Below, in pieces: positions 42,000-50,160 of a stretch of 64,000 nt of DNA (positions are counted from its first letter, which is position 1; each line of letters begins with the position of its first letter). The stretch spans positions 1 through 64,000 of IMG/VR virus record IMGVR_UViG_3300020198_000009. One strand, given 5' to 3'. The stretch comes from a virus. The translations under genes and the position numbers were made by a program. Below the pieces are notes generated by a model that was not told the DNA's origin, made no database searches, and was given only the letters and a program-made list of their open reading frames with translations.

Positions 42000-42887
42000 T
42001 TAGAGCCCGGAATGGCCGCGATAGGCGTCCAGGCACATCTGCTCGAACCCGTTGGTCTGGGGCTTGCCGGGCGTCTCGGCCCCGACGGCCTCGCCCAGTC
42101 CGGCGGTCTTGAGATTCTCCTGACCGCGCAGGAAGGCCGAGAACAGCGTCTGGGCATCCTCGGGGCTGCGTAGGTAGGTGTCCTCGAAGATCCGCGCGTG
42201 CTTGTCGAGCTCGGCATCCGCGATGACCCCGGCGTCGACCAAGTCGCGGGCGTACTTGGCACCATTGGCCATCGCCGGGATGCGTTCGAGCAGGTCGGCG
42301 GCGGCTTGCAGGTGCGCACTGGCACTCATGGACTCGTGACTCCTCTTTTCTTCCAGGTGCCGGGCGATTTCGGTTCCGCCGTAGGCCGCCGCCGCGTCGG
42401 TGGCGATGTTGCGAACGGTCTTACCGGCTTCGCCCGTGAGGCTGGGGACTCGCACCCCGTGGAAAGTCGTGGCGAAATCCCTGTTCTTGCGGGCTTTTGC
42501 CACCAGGCTCCGGATGTCCTCGCTGGGATTATAGTGATTCTCAATGAGATCCCGGAGGTGATCGCGCAGTACTTTTTCACGCCCTGGGTCCGTTTTTCGG
42601 ACGTTTTCGAGTTTTTTCGCGATTCGCTCCCAATCCTCGGCGCGCACCGTGAGATCCTCGCGCCGCACGAAGGCCCGGTGACGTGGCGCCAAGGCGAAAT
42701 CCACCTTCTCGCCCAGGCGCGCCAGGGCCGCCCCCCATTCGCGGGGATCGGCCGCGGCGGGCAGCGATCGGCCCGTGAACTCGCGACTGACGGCCGAGAT
42801 GGGCCGGTACAGCACATGATGGCCGATGTCGGCCAACAGGCTGCCGTTCTCGGGCCGGACCAGCAGGTCGTGGATGTCGGCCCGCAT
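42000..42887 (-). CDS. Possible scaffold or virion protein with internal start (295 aa)
   Basis: Helical, highly charged (DWERIAKKLENVRKTDPGRE, then IRSLVAKARKNRDFATTFHG). Inside it an ATG at 42329 (MSASAHLQAAADLLERIPAM) follows AGAGGAG, giving a nested 109-residue product in the same frame, as scaffolds of other phages do. Neighbours are short scaffold-like genes and the decoration gene. The shorter product may be the main one. No motif settles the function. Confidence 0.5.
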   Translation of the reverse strand: MRADIHDLLVRPENGSLLADIGHHVLYRPISAVSREFTGRSLPAAADPREWGAALARLGEKVDFALAPRHRAFVRREDLTVRAEDWERIAKKLENVRKTDPGREKVLRDHLRDLIENHYNPSEDIRSLVAKARKNRDFATTFHGVRVPSLTGEAGKTVRNIATDAAAAYGGTEIARHLEEKRSHESMSASAHLQAAADLLERIPAMANGAKYARDLVDAGVIADAELDKHARIFEDTYLRSPEDAQTLFSAFLRGQENLKTAGLGEAVGAETPGKPQTNGFEQMCLDAYRGHSGL

Positions 42888-42904
42888 CGCGGGACCCCCG
42901 GGGC

Positions 42905-43108
42905 CTAGGCCAATGGAGGCTGGTTGCAGAGCTCCATGAAGATCAGGTCCTCATAGATGCCGGCCAGCTTCTCGGTGTAGATCGGGTCGAACCCGGCGGC
43001 CGCAGCGCCCGGCACCGTGCCGGCGGCCTTCTCGGCGCCCAGCTGCATGGCCGCGGCGCGGAGTTCGGCGGCGACCTTGCCCAGCGCTTCTTCGATCTTG
43101 GGATCCAT
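42905..43108 (-). CDS. Small acidic helical protein (67 aa)
   Basis: Begins MDPKIEEALGKVAAELRAAA; Ala/Glu-rich helix, then a segment ending IYEDLIFMELCNQPPLA. TAGGAGAT precedes the ATG. Its place between scaffold-like genes and its composition suggest a capsid-assembly accessory. Starts with MDP but lacks the PYxxY of its neighbours. Confidence 0.5.
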   Translation of the reverse strand: MDPKIEEALGKVAAELRAAAMQLGAEKAAGTVPGAAAAGFDPIYTEKLAGIYEDLIFMELCNQPPLA

Positions 43109-43120
43109 GGGGATGATCTC

Positions 43121-43402
43121 CTAAGAGGCGGCGTAGCCGGCGTTGAAGGCGGCCTGCTTGTCGAGTTCGAACAGGATGGCGTCGAACTCGGGATCGGCGG
43201 CGGCGAGTTTGTCGAGCTGGTCGTAGAAGGCCGTGTTGAAGAGATCGGAAGCCGCGTCGTCCTGGGCATAGGCGCTCTTGACGGCCAGTTCTTCCCAGTA
43301 GGCGTTGTTCCAGGCGATCTCGGCGGCCGATTTGGTCTGCTGGAGCTCGGGGACCGCGCCCTGATTGGCCAGCAGGTTCTGGTAGGCGGTGTAGGGATCC
43401 AT
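43121..43402 (-). CDS. Scaffold-like tag protein, MDPYTAY start (93 aa)
   Basis: Starts MDPYTAYQNLLANQ, one of seven proteins here with an M-[TDS]-P-Y-x-x-Y start. The C-terminal 40 residues (DKLAAADPEFDAILFELDKQ) are nearly the same as those of the next gene upstream (43412-43861); a 116-bp DNA stretch is about 85% identical between them. Short helical, acidic; probably part of the same assembly or internal-head set. Confidence 0.6.
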   Translation of the reverse strand: MDPYTAYQNLLANQGAVPELQQTKSAAEIAWNNAYWEELAVKSAYAQDDAASDLFNTAFYDQLDKLAAADPEFDAILFELDKQAAFNAGYAAS

Positions 43403-43543
43403 GTCTTCCTCCTACTGGACGGAACCAGCGGCGTAGCCGGCGTTGAAGGCGGCCTGCTTCTGCTGCTCGAACAAGAGGGCGTCGAACTCGGGGTCGGCCG
43501 CAGCGAGCTTGTCTATCTGATCGAAGAAGGCCTCGTTGAAGAG
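43128..43543 (-). repeat. Duplicated 116-bp module in two adjacent genes
   Basis: 43128-43243 and 43428-43543 align without gaps, with 17 mismatches by hand count. They encode the shared C-terminal DKLAAADPEFDA module of the two neighbouring proteins, so the duplication is recent or kept alike by selection or conversion. Confidence 0.8.
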
Positions 43544-43861
43544 GGCCTGCTTGGTCTGGGGATCGAAATCGTACTCGGCGGCCTCTTTGGCGACCAGGTC
43601 GCCCAGCAGCAGGTTGCGCTCGGCCAGGGCCGCGTTGTAGCGGGTGATGGCCGCGGTCGCGTACGCCGCCTTGATGTGATCGGGCAGATTCGCGATGTCC
43701 TGCGCGATCTTCTCGGCCGGGACTTCCGGATTGCCCTGGCCGGCCGCCTTGATCTCCGGGGCGGCCGGGTCGATCGCCGGAGTCTCGGCGGGTGCCGCCG
43801 CAGCGGCCTTGGTGACCTGTTCCTGCTCCATTGCGGTCAGGAGATCGTCGAGGTAGCTCAT
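43412..43861 (-). CDS. Scaffold-like protein (149 aa)
   Basis: Begins MSYLDDLLTAMEQEQVTKAA; Ala/Pro-rich N-terminal region, helices, then the C-terminal module DQIDKLAAADPEFDALLFEQ and KQAAFNAGYAA shared with the next gene. First gene of a transcript from the promoter at 43888-43910. Helical acidic proteins with such a C-terminus fit scaffold or core proteins, but this is by analogy. Confidence 0.6.
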   Translation of the reverse strand: MSYLDDLLTAMEQEQVTKAAAAAPAETPAIDPAAPEIKAAGQGNPEVPAEKIAQDIANLPDHIKAAYATAAITRYNAALAERNLLLGDLVAKEAAEYDFDPQTKQALFNEAFFDQIDKLAAADPEFDALLFEQQKQAAFNAGYAAGSVQ

Positions 43862-43887
43862 GGTTTTTCGCAGGGCCTCCTGTTCGA

Positions 43888-43910
43888 ATTATAGAGTGGT
43901 GGTATTACCA
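43888..43910 (-). promoter_or_regulatory. Phage promoter with upstream operator
   Basis: Minus-strand TATAAT (43888-43893) seven bases after the palindrome TGGTAATACCA (43900-43910). Both overlap the 3' end of the upstream gene, whose TAA lies inside the -10 box. The transcript would start near 43881, 20 bases before the ATG. Confidence 0.6.
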
Positions 43911-44128
43911 ACGCCGGTGGCGGACTCGATGCCGCCCGCCAGCGCCCGCACGGCCGGCGGGAAGAGTGCGTAGTCGACGACCGCTCCGGCCCCCTGACCG
44001 ATCAGACCGGCCGGCCCGCGGCCCGGGTAGGTGAAGAAACCCACCAGCGCAGGGATGGCCGACGGATGCCGCTCATCGCCTTCGGCCGCGGCCTTGGCGC
44101 GGGCCATGTACAGCTCGTAGGGCGTCAT
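43889..44128 (-). CDS. Tag-family protein, MTPYELY start (79 aa)
   Basis: Start MTPYELYMARAKAAAEGDER is fixed by ATGA overlap with the protease-like gene. After the tag and a charged stretch there is a Gly/Pro/Ala-rich hydrophobic segment (LVGFFTYPGRGPAGLIGQGA) that could insert in or touch a membrane. The last codons contain the operator of the next promoter. No further function. Confidence 0.6.
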   Translation of the reverse strand: MTPYELYMARAKAAAEGDERHPSAIPALVGFFTYPGRGPAGLIGQGAGAVVDYALFPPAVRALAGGIESATGVGNTTTL

Positions 44129-45477
44129 GGCAGGGCGATCCCCAGGCTGCCGTACCCGCACGATCCGGTCGCCGCCTTGTAGAGCCCGTGGTAGATCCCG
44201 AGCCATCGGGCCTGCTCGGCCGAGACCGCCGCGGGTTCTGGATGACGCGCGCCGCTCTTGAGCAATCGGGCCGACAGATGCGGCTCGCGGTAGCTACGGG
44301 CCCAGGCATAGGGTTCTAGCCAGCCGTGGGCCAGGGCAATCTTGGTCCGGTCGGTATCGAGCAGGGGGGTCTGGGCCAGCTTGGCAATGCCCGGCACGTC
44401 GCAATCCGGCCGGGGCGGCGTCGAGACGACCAGTTCGTCGAGATCCAGTGCTGCCACCTTGGCCGCGGGCCCGAAGACCACCCCGAGCAGCTCCGAGGGC
44501 CGCAGGGCCATCCCGAGCTGCTCGCAAGCCGCCAGCGCGTTGCCCAGGCCCAAGCCGGCCAACTTGTCCAGCACGAAGCCCGGCAGGGCCGGCTCGCGAT
44601 CGTAGAGCCCCACCAGGTGGTCCAGGGCGATGTCGGCCGGCAGGTCGAGATCCTTCTTGACGATGGTGGCGTCCTTGGAGTTGCGACCTGTATTCTCAGA
44701 AGCGACCTTCATGAGCAGCATGGCCTCGGGCGCGGCCGGACTCTCGACGAGGCTCTCGTCGAAAAAGTCCGGGAAATCATTTATCATCACGACAGCAACG
44801 CCGTCGGGACGTATCTGACGCAGGGCATAGTCGGGAGAGCCTGGGCGCAGATGACCGCAGTATTGCCGGCGTGTCGGGGCCAGGTTGCCGCAGAGCGGGC
44901 AGCGATCGTAAGGCACACGCGCCGCCATTGATGTTGCGACGTTAAGTCCTCGGTCTGCCCGCTCGGCCCACTTGCGCCCCCGGGTGCGATCGAAGCTGAT
45001 GAGGTTCTCGACCCGGTGCATGCGCGGGTTCCAGAAGGTGTCAAGCACGTTACCCAGGGCCGTCCTGGGGTCCTTGTTGCGGTGCTCCTCGAAGACGTGG
45101 GCCTTGCGGAAGGTCGTATAGCCCCAGGTCTTGGGCAGGCGATGGGCGTAGCGATCGAAGAAGCTCATGGGCACGTCGGCTGGTGGCCGGCCCAGGAGGG
45201 CATTCTCGGGCCACGCGTCGCCGTTGTTGTTGGGCCCCCAGTGCTCGGTCGACCCCAGGCCGATGACCAGCAGGTAGCACTTGCCCTTCTCGGGCACCAC
45301 CTCGCTGGCGGCCTTGACGGCTTCTTCGGCCGCGGCGGTCTTGACCTTGCCATGGCCCAGGCGATCGTCGACCTCCAGGCGGCCACGGCACTCGACCAGG
45401 GGCACGCTGTGCTGCTCGCCCTCGCCCAGGTAGTCGTGCTCGCCGGGCGTGACGAACTTGACGAGATCGTCGCTCAT
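44125..45477 (-). CDS. Prohead-protease-like protein with zinc motif (450 aa)
   Basis: Contains GLGSTEHWGPNNNGDAWPEN near residue 72, then FRKAHVFEEHRNKDPRTALG with His residues placed as in phage head maturation proteases, HRVENLISFDR and SMAARVPYDRCPLCGNLAPT followed by YCGHL: a C-x2-C / C-x2-H zinc site I associate with large-phage prohead proteases. The long C-terminal half is helical. The gene order protease-scaffold-decoration-capsid supports the call. Catalytic residues are not certain by eye. Confidence 0.55.
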   Translation of the reverse strand: MSDDLVKFVTPGEHDYLGEGEQHSVPLVECRGRLEVDDRLGHGKVKTAAAEEAVKAASEVVPEKGKCYLLVIGLGSTEHWGPNNNGDAWPENALLGRPPADVPMSFFDRYAHRLPKTWGYTTFRKAHVFEEHRNKDPRTALGNVLDTFWNPRMHRVENLISFDRTRGRKWAERADRGLNVATSMAARVPYDRCPLCGNLAPTRRQYCGHLRPGSPDYALRQIRPDGVAVVMINDFPDFFDESLVESPAAPEAMLLMKVASENTGRNSKDATIVKKDLDLPADIALDHLVGLYDREPALPGFVLDKLAGLGLGNALAACEQLGMALRPSELLGVVFGPAAKVAALDLDELVVSTPPRPDCDVPGIAKLAQTPLLDTDRTKIALAHGWLEPYAWARSYREPHLSARLLKSGARHPEPAAVSAEQARWLGIYHGLYKAATGSCGYGSLGIALP

Positions 45478-47510
45478 CGTTGGGAGCCAACCGGCCCGAG
45501 GGCAATCGGCTTTGGCGTGGGGCGACCCAATGGTCCCCCCATCCCCCAGTCGGCCCGCGTCGGCCGGGCATAGTGCTGCGGCAACAGCGCCGCTAAATCG
45601 CCGCGGGCGCGAAGTGACGCCCTGCCATCTGCCATGATGGCCATTCCTTCATCCCATCCCAAGGGCGCCCCGGGAAGGGAGGGGTGTGGCATGCGGCCGC
45701 TATTGAAGAGCCTGGTAATTCGCTCGGCCTTGGGGTTGATCTGGGCCTTGGCGGCCATTACCTGGCTGACAGCCCGCTGGCGAGCCGCGGGGTAGACGCG
45801 ATCCAATGCCCGAAATTCGTCGGCCTTCCTGGCGTAACCGACAGCATGTCCTACCCCCCGAAGGGCACTGTCCAGGAAGCCGGCCTCCTTGACCTGCTCG
45901 CGCGCAAACGCAAACCCCTCCCAGTAGAGCCTTCCGAGTTCAGCCTGCTTGACGACCCGGGCCGGAGAATCGGCGGGCACGGGGCGACCTTTCAACTTGG
46001 CCAGGGCGGCCGCCACGGCTTCGAGGCCGCGGCCCAAGTGGTCCTTGCCGATGATTTCCTGGGCGATTGGCCAGAGCGGATCGTCGGGACCGACCGGTCG
46101 CAAGGTACCGGGCGGCAGGAAGCCGGCGGCACGCTTGACGCGGCGGCCCGACCAGGCCAGGCGGTTCATCACCTGGGGTGATTGTGCAGCGCTGGCCTGC
46201 GCGGAAGCCATAGCCGCGGCGAACGTATCACGGTTCGTGCGATCCAGGGCGATCGGCAACCTGGCCGACCAGCGACCTCCGGCGTCGCCATGCAAGGCGT
46301 CGATGTGCGCGAAGGCATCGCTCAAAATGGGTCGACGAAACGTTCCATCGCCCGCCTCGGCAGCTGGCACGACTTGGGGTGTCTTTTGCCAGGCGCGCGT
46401 CAGCAAATCACGACTCTGTTGCGTGCGCACGGCGGCTTGTTGGGCCTTCTCGGCCCGCCGTGCCGCCTGGGTGGTGGGCATGTACTTGGCGATATCTCGC
46501 GCCGCCTCGGCCCCGAAAAGATGCTCATTAGCCCGGGCGCCCATCTGATGCACCAGCGTGTCCTGGCCCATCTGCATGAGTTTTGACCCCTGGGGGCCAC
46601 TCGCGAACTCGAATACTTTCTCGAAAATCTGCGCCTGGCGTTGCGGATCGTTGCGCGCCGTGAGGCCATGGACCACCCCGAAGCCGTTCGCGGTGGTAAG
46701 GGCATGCATTTCGGTCGCCTTGCGCGCCGCGAGTAGATCAAGGACGGGCTCATGAGGAACGGGTTGCCCGGTCCGTAACTCGTCGCCCCGGATTTGCAGC
46801 CGATTAGCGACAGCATGGGGATCGACTCGCCGCAACGACCGAGACAAGCCCTCGACACCCTCGGCCCGATAAGGCGCGATGGCCTGCCCGATGCGATGCG
46901 CCCGCAGCAGCTGGGCCGGAGTGTCGGCCGTACGCAGGATTTGCGCCAAGCGCGTCGCGGCCACCTTCTCGGGCACCCCGGCGCCGAACTTGGGTGGCAG
47001 ATGCTCCAGCAGATTGCCGGCCGGACGAAAAAGGCCAGCGGCTGGTCCATGGCTCGCCGGCAACGGCTCGAACAACGGCATGCCAGCCGAAAGGCGCCCC
47101 TTCTGCCGCATGTCTCTCGGATCGGCGGCGCCGAGCCCTAACTTCCTGGGGGGCGCCAAGCGCAGCGCGCCGTCCGGCAATCTCTCCACCAGCGGCGTGT
47201 TGAATTGCCGCATTTCATTCCGCTGACGCGCGTAAGACGCCTCCAGGGCCTCCTCGATGTCATCGGCCGCGCTCTTGTACCCCAGCTGCATGAGCAAGGC
47301 GTCCCGGTGCATGTTGGCCCGGTTGAACCCCGAGGCCGCCCCTACCAATCCGCCGATTGCCGATCCCGCCCCCATGGCCTCCAGGTTCCGCCTGAAGACC
47401 AACCCCGCCAGAGCCCCCAAACCCAGGCCCTTGACCGAGTCCTTGGCCACCTCACCGCCGGTGTAGGCAATGGGGTTGGTCAGGGGTTCGTTGGGGTCGC
47501 CGTAGCTCAT
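45474..47510 (-). CDS. Large helical internal-virion-type protein (678 aa)
   Basis: N-terminal GGEVAKDSVKGLGLGALAGL and AGSAIGGLVGAASGFNRANM are Gly/Ala-rich hydrophobic helices of the kind seen in injected or membrane-penetrating virion proteins. The rest is long basic/Ala helices (RREAEKAQQAAVRTQQ-type). ATGA overlap with the protease-like gene. Ejection or internal-core role is inferred from composition and context; no catalytic motif found. Confidence 0.5.
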   Translation of the reverse strand: MSYGDPNEPLTNPIAYTGGEVAKDSVKGLGLGALAGLVFRRNLEAMGAGSAIGGLVGAASGFNRANMHRDALLMQLGYKSAADDIEEALEASYARQRNEMRQFNTPLVERLPDGALRLAPPRKLGLGAADPRDMRQKGRLSAGMPLFEPLPASHGPAAGLFRPAGNLLEHLPPKFGAGVPEKVAATRLAQILRTADTPAQLLRAHRIGQAIAPYRAEGVEGLSRSLRRVDPHAVANRLQIRGDELRTGQPVPHEPVLDLLAARKATEMHALTTANGFGVVHGLTARNDPQRQAQIFEKVFEFASGPQGSKLMQMGQDTLVHQMGARANEHLFGAEAARDIAKYMPTTQAARRAEKAQQAAVRTQQSRDLLTRAWQKTPQVVPAAEAGDGTFRRPILSDAFAHIDALHGDAGGRWSARLPIALDRTNRDTFAAAMASAQASAAQSPQVMNRLAWSGRRVKRAAGFLPPGTLRPVGPDDPLWPIAQEIIGKDHLGRGLEAVAAALAKLKGRPVPADSPARVVKQAELGRLYWEGFAFAREQVKEAGFLDSALRGVGHAVGYARKADEFRALDRVYPAARQRAVSQVMAAKAQINPKAERITRLFNSGRMPHPSLPGAPLGWDEGMAIMADGRASLRARGDLAALLPQHYARPTRADWGMGGPLGRPTPKPIALGPVGSQR

Positions 47511-47592
47511 GGGGTCCTTTACGGCCGATCGGCGGTCGGCCTTGGGAGACCGCCGCCGATCGGGCTTGCCTTGCTTGCGTAAGGGGAGGTTG

Positions 47593-48261
47593 TCAGGAAA
47601 CCTGGAACCCGGCCGCCTTGAAGGCCGTGCCTTCCTGGTAGAGGGCCTCCAGGATGGCCTGGCGTTCGGCGGCTACGTCGTGGGCAGCCTTCCCGAAGAG
47701 CGCCCCGGCGCCCACCTGGGCGGCATCCATCGGGTACTGGGCGGCCAGCTGCTGCGCCCGGATGAGGGCAAGCTGCTTGGCGTTCGCGGCGCCCTGGGCG
47801 GCCAGCGGCAGGGCCGGCACCGGCGCCCCGGCGGCCATCGCGGCCGCGGTGGGCTGCCCGGCGTTCATGGCTTCCTTGGCTACCTGGCCGGGAAAGGGGG
47901 CATCCACGGCGCCTGCCGCCCCCTTGACCTCCAGGTACCAGGCGTTGGCGAACTCGCGCGCCTCGTTCTCGATCGCCGCGGCCTTGACATCCGCGAACAT
48001 CTGGAGGCTGGGCGAGGTGCCGGGCGCCGGGTTCGACCAGCCGGCCCCGCCGTCGGCGCTGGGGTTCTGCATGATCGGTGCGGCTCCCTGCGCGGCGCGC
48101 TGGAGTGCGATCTGCGTGTTGGTGGCCATGGCCGGATTCGAGTCCATCGAACCGGTGGTCCCCGGGTTGGGGCCCGCACCGACCTGGCCGGGCACCAGAG
48201 CATCGACCGCCTGCTTCTGGCTCTGGGCCAGCAGCTGCTGATAGGCCGTGTACGGATCCAT
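47593..48261 (-). CDS. Tag-family protein, MDPYTAY start (222 aa)
   Basis: Starts MDPYTAYQQLLAQSQKQAVD, nearly identical in its first ten residues to the 93-residue protein at 43121. The rest is Ala/Gly/Pro-rich, low-complexity with helices and a C-terminal charged helix. It is the first gene of a transcript from the promoter at 48304-48330. Probably an internal-head or injected protein by family resemblance. Confidence 0.6.
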   Translation of the reverse strand: MDPYTAYQQLLAQSQKQAVDALVPGQVGAGPNPGTTGSMDSNPAMATNTQIALQRAAQGAAPIMQNPSADGGAGWSNPAPGTSPSLQMFADVKAAAIENEAREFANAWYLEVKGAAGAVDAPFPGQVAKEAMNAGQPTAAAMAAGAPVPALPLAAQGAANAKQLALIRAQQLAAQYPMDAAQVGAGALFGKAAHDVAAERQAILEALYQEGTAFKAAGFQVS

Positions 48262-48303
48262 TAGTCGTCGTCCTCCTGGAAAAGTGATCTGACCTTCGAA
48301 GGA

Positions 48304-48330
48304 ATTATAGAGATTACCCTCTTGGTCCTA
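48304..48330 (-). promoter_or_regulatory. Phage promoter with upstream operator half
   Basis: Minus-strand TATAAT (48304-48309) preceded by GTAGGACCAA (48322-48331), with the operator overlapping the TAG of the upstream gene. The ATG at 48261 lies 42 bases downstream. Confidence 0.55.
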
Positions 48331-48858
48331 CGGCCTCCCATAGGCGTGAGCCAATGAGAGCCCGTGGTGGATGAAATTGATGGCATTGGACTCGGCCCCA
48401 CGCGCCGCGGCGTCGATGGTGCCCTGGGCACTGATGAGATCCTTGAAGGCCCCGTGATCGACCCCGTCGTAGGCGATGAAGCGCTTGATCAGGTTGCCGA
48501 CCACCAGCGGGTTCTCGGCGGTGCTCGGCGAGCCCTGGGCGATCGAGTCGAAGTAGAGCCGGACCTTCTCGGGCTTCTCGCGCTGGAGCTCGGGATAGAC
48601 TTGAAGCATCTTGGAGTAGGACTGCTGGAGCTTGATCGAATCCGACAGCATCCCCACGCCCTTGAGGGCCAGCGCCCCGCCGGCCAGCATGCCGGCATGC
48701 TGGGCCAGCGCCCCGAAGCCCAGGGGCTTGGGCCGGGTGGCATACTCCAGACCCTTGAACGCCAGGCCCCCCAGAGTGCCGATGGCACCAACCGCGGCAT
48801 TGGTTCGCCCCATCCAGTCGGGCCTGAAGATGCGCTGAGCATCGGTATACCAGGGCAT
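48328..48858 (-). CDS. Hydrophobic-region protein, unknown (176 aa)
   Basis: Start MPWYTDAQRIFRPDWMGRTN with GGAGGGG five bases upstream. Two Gly/Ala-rich hydrophobic segments (AAVGAIGTLGGLAFKGLEYA and AGMLAGGALALKGVGML) suggest membrane contact; the C-terminal half is helical and soluble. It follows the 252-residue gene by one base. A virion membrane-interacting role is possible. Confidence 0.5.
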   Translation of the reverse strand: MPWYTDAQRIFRPDWMGRTNAAVGAIGTLGGLAFKGLEYATRPKPLGFGALAQHAGMLAGGALALKGVGMLSDSIKLQQSYSKMLQVYPELQREKPEKVRLYFDSIAQGSPSTAENPLVVGNLIKRFIAYDGVDHGAFKDLISAQGTIDAAARGAESNAINFIHHGLSLAHAYGRP

Positions 48859-48859
48859 A

Positions 48860-49618
48860 TTACCCCTCCTGGAGCTGGACCAGATGGTCCCGGACATTGC
48901 GGCGCCGCGCCCGCAGATCGATCACCGCGGCCATCCGGGCGGCTGCGGTCTTGGCGAGTTCGACCAGGTCGGTGGCGTGCCGCTGGGTCTCGGGCACCAG
49001 GATGCGCAGTTGCCCGCGAGTAAACGCGTGCTTCTCGATCGCCGTAGCCTCGAAGACCCGATCGACCAGCTGGCGCTCGAAAGGAGAGAGTGTCTCGAAC
49101 TGCTGCTGGTAGACCCCCAGCTTCTCGATGCCGAGCTCCTTGGCGCGAGCCACCCGGGACTCCATGGTGGCGAGCAGGTCGCGAATTTCGGCCATGGCCA
49201 CCTTGATCTGCGAATCGAGCTGGCTACGACGGGCGGCGAGTTTTTGCAGGAGTGCCGGCGTGTCGTCGAAGGCGATGCCGCCCGGGCGGGCGCTGGAGTA
49301 CCCAGACCCCGAGCCGAGCGTCGTACGCACGGCCAGGCCGGGACTTGCCGACGCGGCCTTGACGGCCTGTTTTTCGCCATGCATGGCCAGTAGCACCCTT
49401 TCGGCGTAAGCGGGCGGGAACTCGTCGCACTTGTCGAGCTCCATGGCCTTCTTGAAGGCATGGCGGTTCACCAGCTGCGTCAGGCTCCGGACGGTATGGT
49501 CGTTGTAGCCGAGCGCCGAGGCGTGCTTGGCGATGGCCTCATGGATATCGGCGCCCTGGCGGACCGACTCGACGATTTGCTGGGCCTCGGCATCCAGCTT
49601 GGGCTTGATGTTTCCCAC
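48860..49618 (-). CDS. Helical protein with a leaderless-type start (252 aa)
   Basis: GTG start (MGNIKPKLDAEAQQIVESVR) lies only seven bases from a TATAAT box, so the transcript would begin at or next to the start codon with no ribosome site; the next Met is about 60 residues in, too far into a continuous helix. Long charged helices (RRSQLDSQIKVAMAEIRDLL). No family recognised. Confidence 0.5.
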   Translation of the reverse strand: MGNIKPKLDAEAQQIVESVRQGADIHEAIAKHASALGYNDHTVRSLTQLVNRHAFKKAMELDKCDEFPPAYAERVLLAMHGEKQAVKAASASPGLAVRTTLGSGSGYSSARPGGIAFDDTPALLQKLAARRSQLDSQIKVAMAEIRDLLATMESRVARAKELGIEKLGVYQQQFETLSPFERQLVDRVFEATAIEKHAFTRGQLRILVPETQRHATDLVELAKTAAARMAAVIDLRARRRNVRDHLVQLQEG

Positions 49619-49732
49619 GCTGGGATTATAGATGTCGCCCGCCGAGCACCGCGGAGGACGGTTCCGGCCCAGCGCAAGAGGCGCCCGAGGACCCCCGGCC
49701 GCAGCCGGAGGCCGAGGAGCCAGCCCGGGAGC
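49619..49732 (-). promoter_or_regulatory. Spacer with -10 box of the leaderless-type gene
   Basis: TATAAT on the minus strand at 49625-49630 ends seven bases before the GTG at 49618. The remaining 100 bases are GC-rich with no gene and no palindromic operator copy. Confidence 0.5.
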
Positions 49733-50104
49733 CTAGCCCCCGATGGCCATGGCCGAGGCGTTGGGATCGGTGATGCGGCTGTTGTCGAACTTGGGCATGT
49801 TGAGGACCCGCTGGCGCATGTCGTCATCGGCGGCGAACTTGGCCTTGCCATCCTGCCGGTAGTAGTTCTCGATGAACCGCTCCATGTCGGGCAGCTGATG
49901 AGCGCAGCCTGGCTCGATGCGGAAGATCAGGGGCTTGCGGTCGTCCTTGAAATGCCACTCGCTCTCGTCGTCCGAATTCACGACGATGTCGAAGTCGTCG
50001 TATGGATAGATGGTGCCCTTGTAGGTCAGGCCGTCACGAATGAGCTCGGGAACGGGAACTTGGGTGTTGACGGTGGCGCCGCGCAACGGCAGTCGAAAAC
50101 CCAT
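49733..50104 (-). CDS. Small protein, unknown (123 aa)
   Basis: Starts MGFRLPLRGATVNTQVPVPE after AAGGAGAT. Beta-rich first half (DDFDIVVNSDDESEWHFKDD) and a helical, acidic C-terminus. It is divergent from the terminase gene and shares with it the operator at 50137-50147. No family recognised. Confidence 0.55.
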   Translation of the reverse strand: MGFRLPLRGATVNTQVPVPELIRDGLTYKGTIYPYDDFDIVVNSDDESEWHFKDDRKPLIFRIEPGCAHQLPDMERFIENYYRQDGKAKFAADDDMRQRVLNMPKFDNSRITDPNASAMAIGG

Positions 50105-50160
50105 CTTTTCACGATCTCCTTGTATCTGAGTGTCTGGTGGTATTACCATACTAGCACAGG
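50105..50160. promoter_or_regulatory. Divergent promoter/operator of the terminase gene
   Basis: The palindrome TGGTATTACCA at 50137-50147 lies between two divergent genes. On the minus strand TAGTAT directly precedes it, and on the plus strand ATACTAG-like sequence lies between it and the terminase ATG at 50161. One operator would control both directions. Confidence 0.55.
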
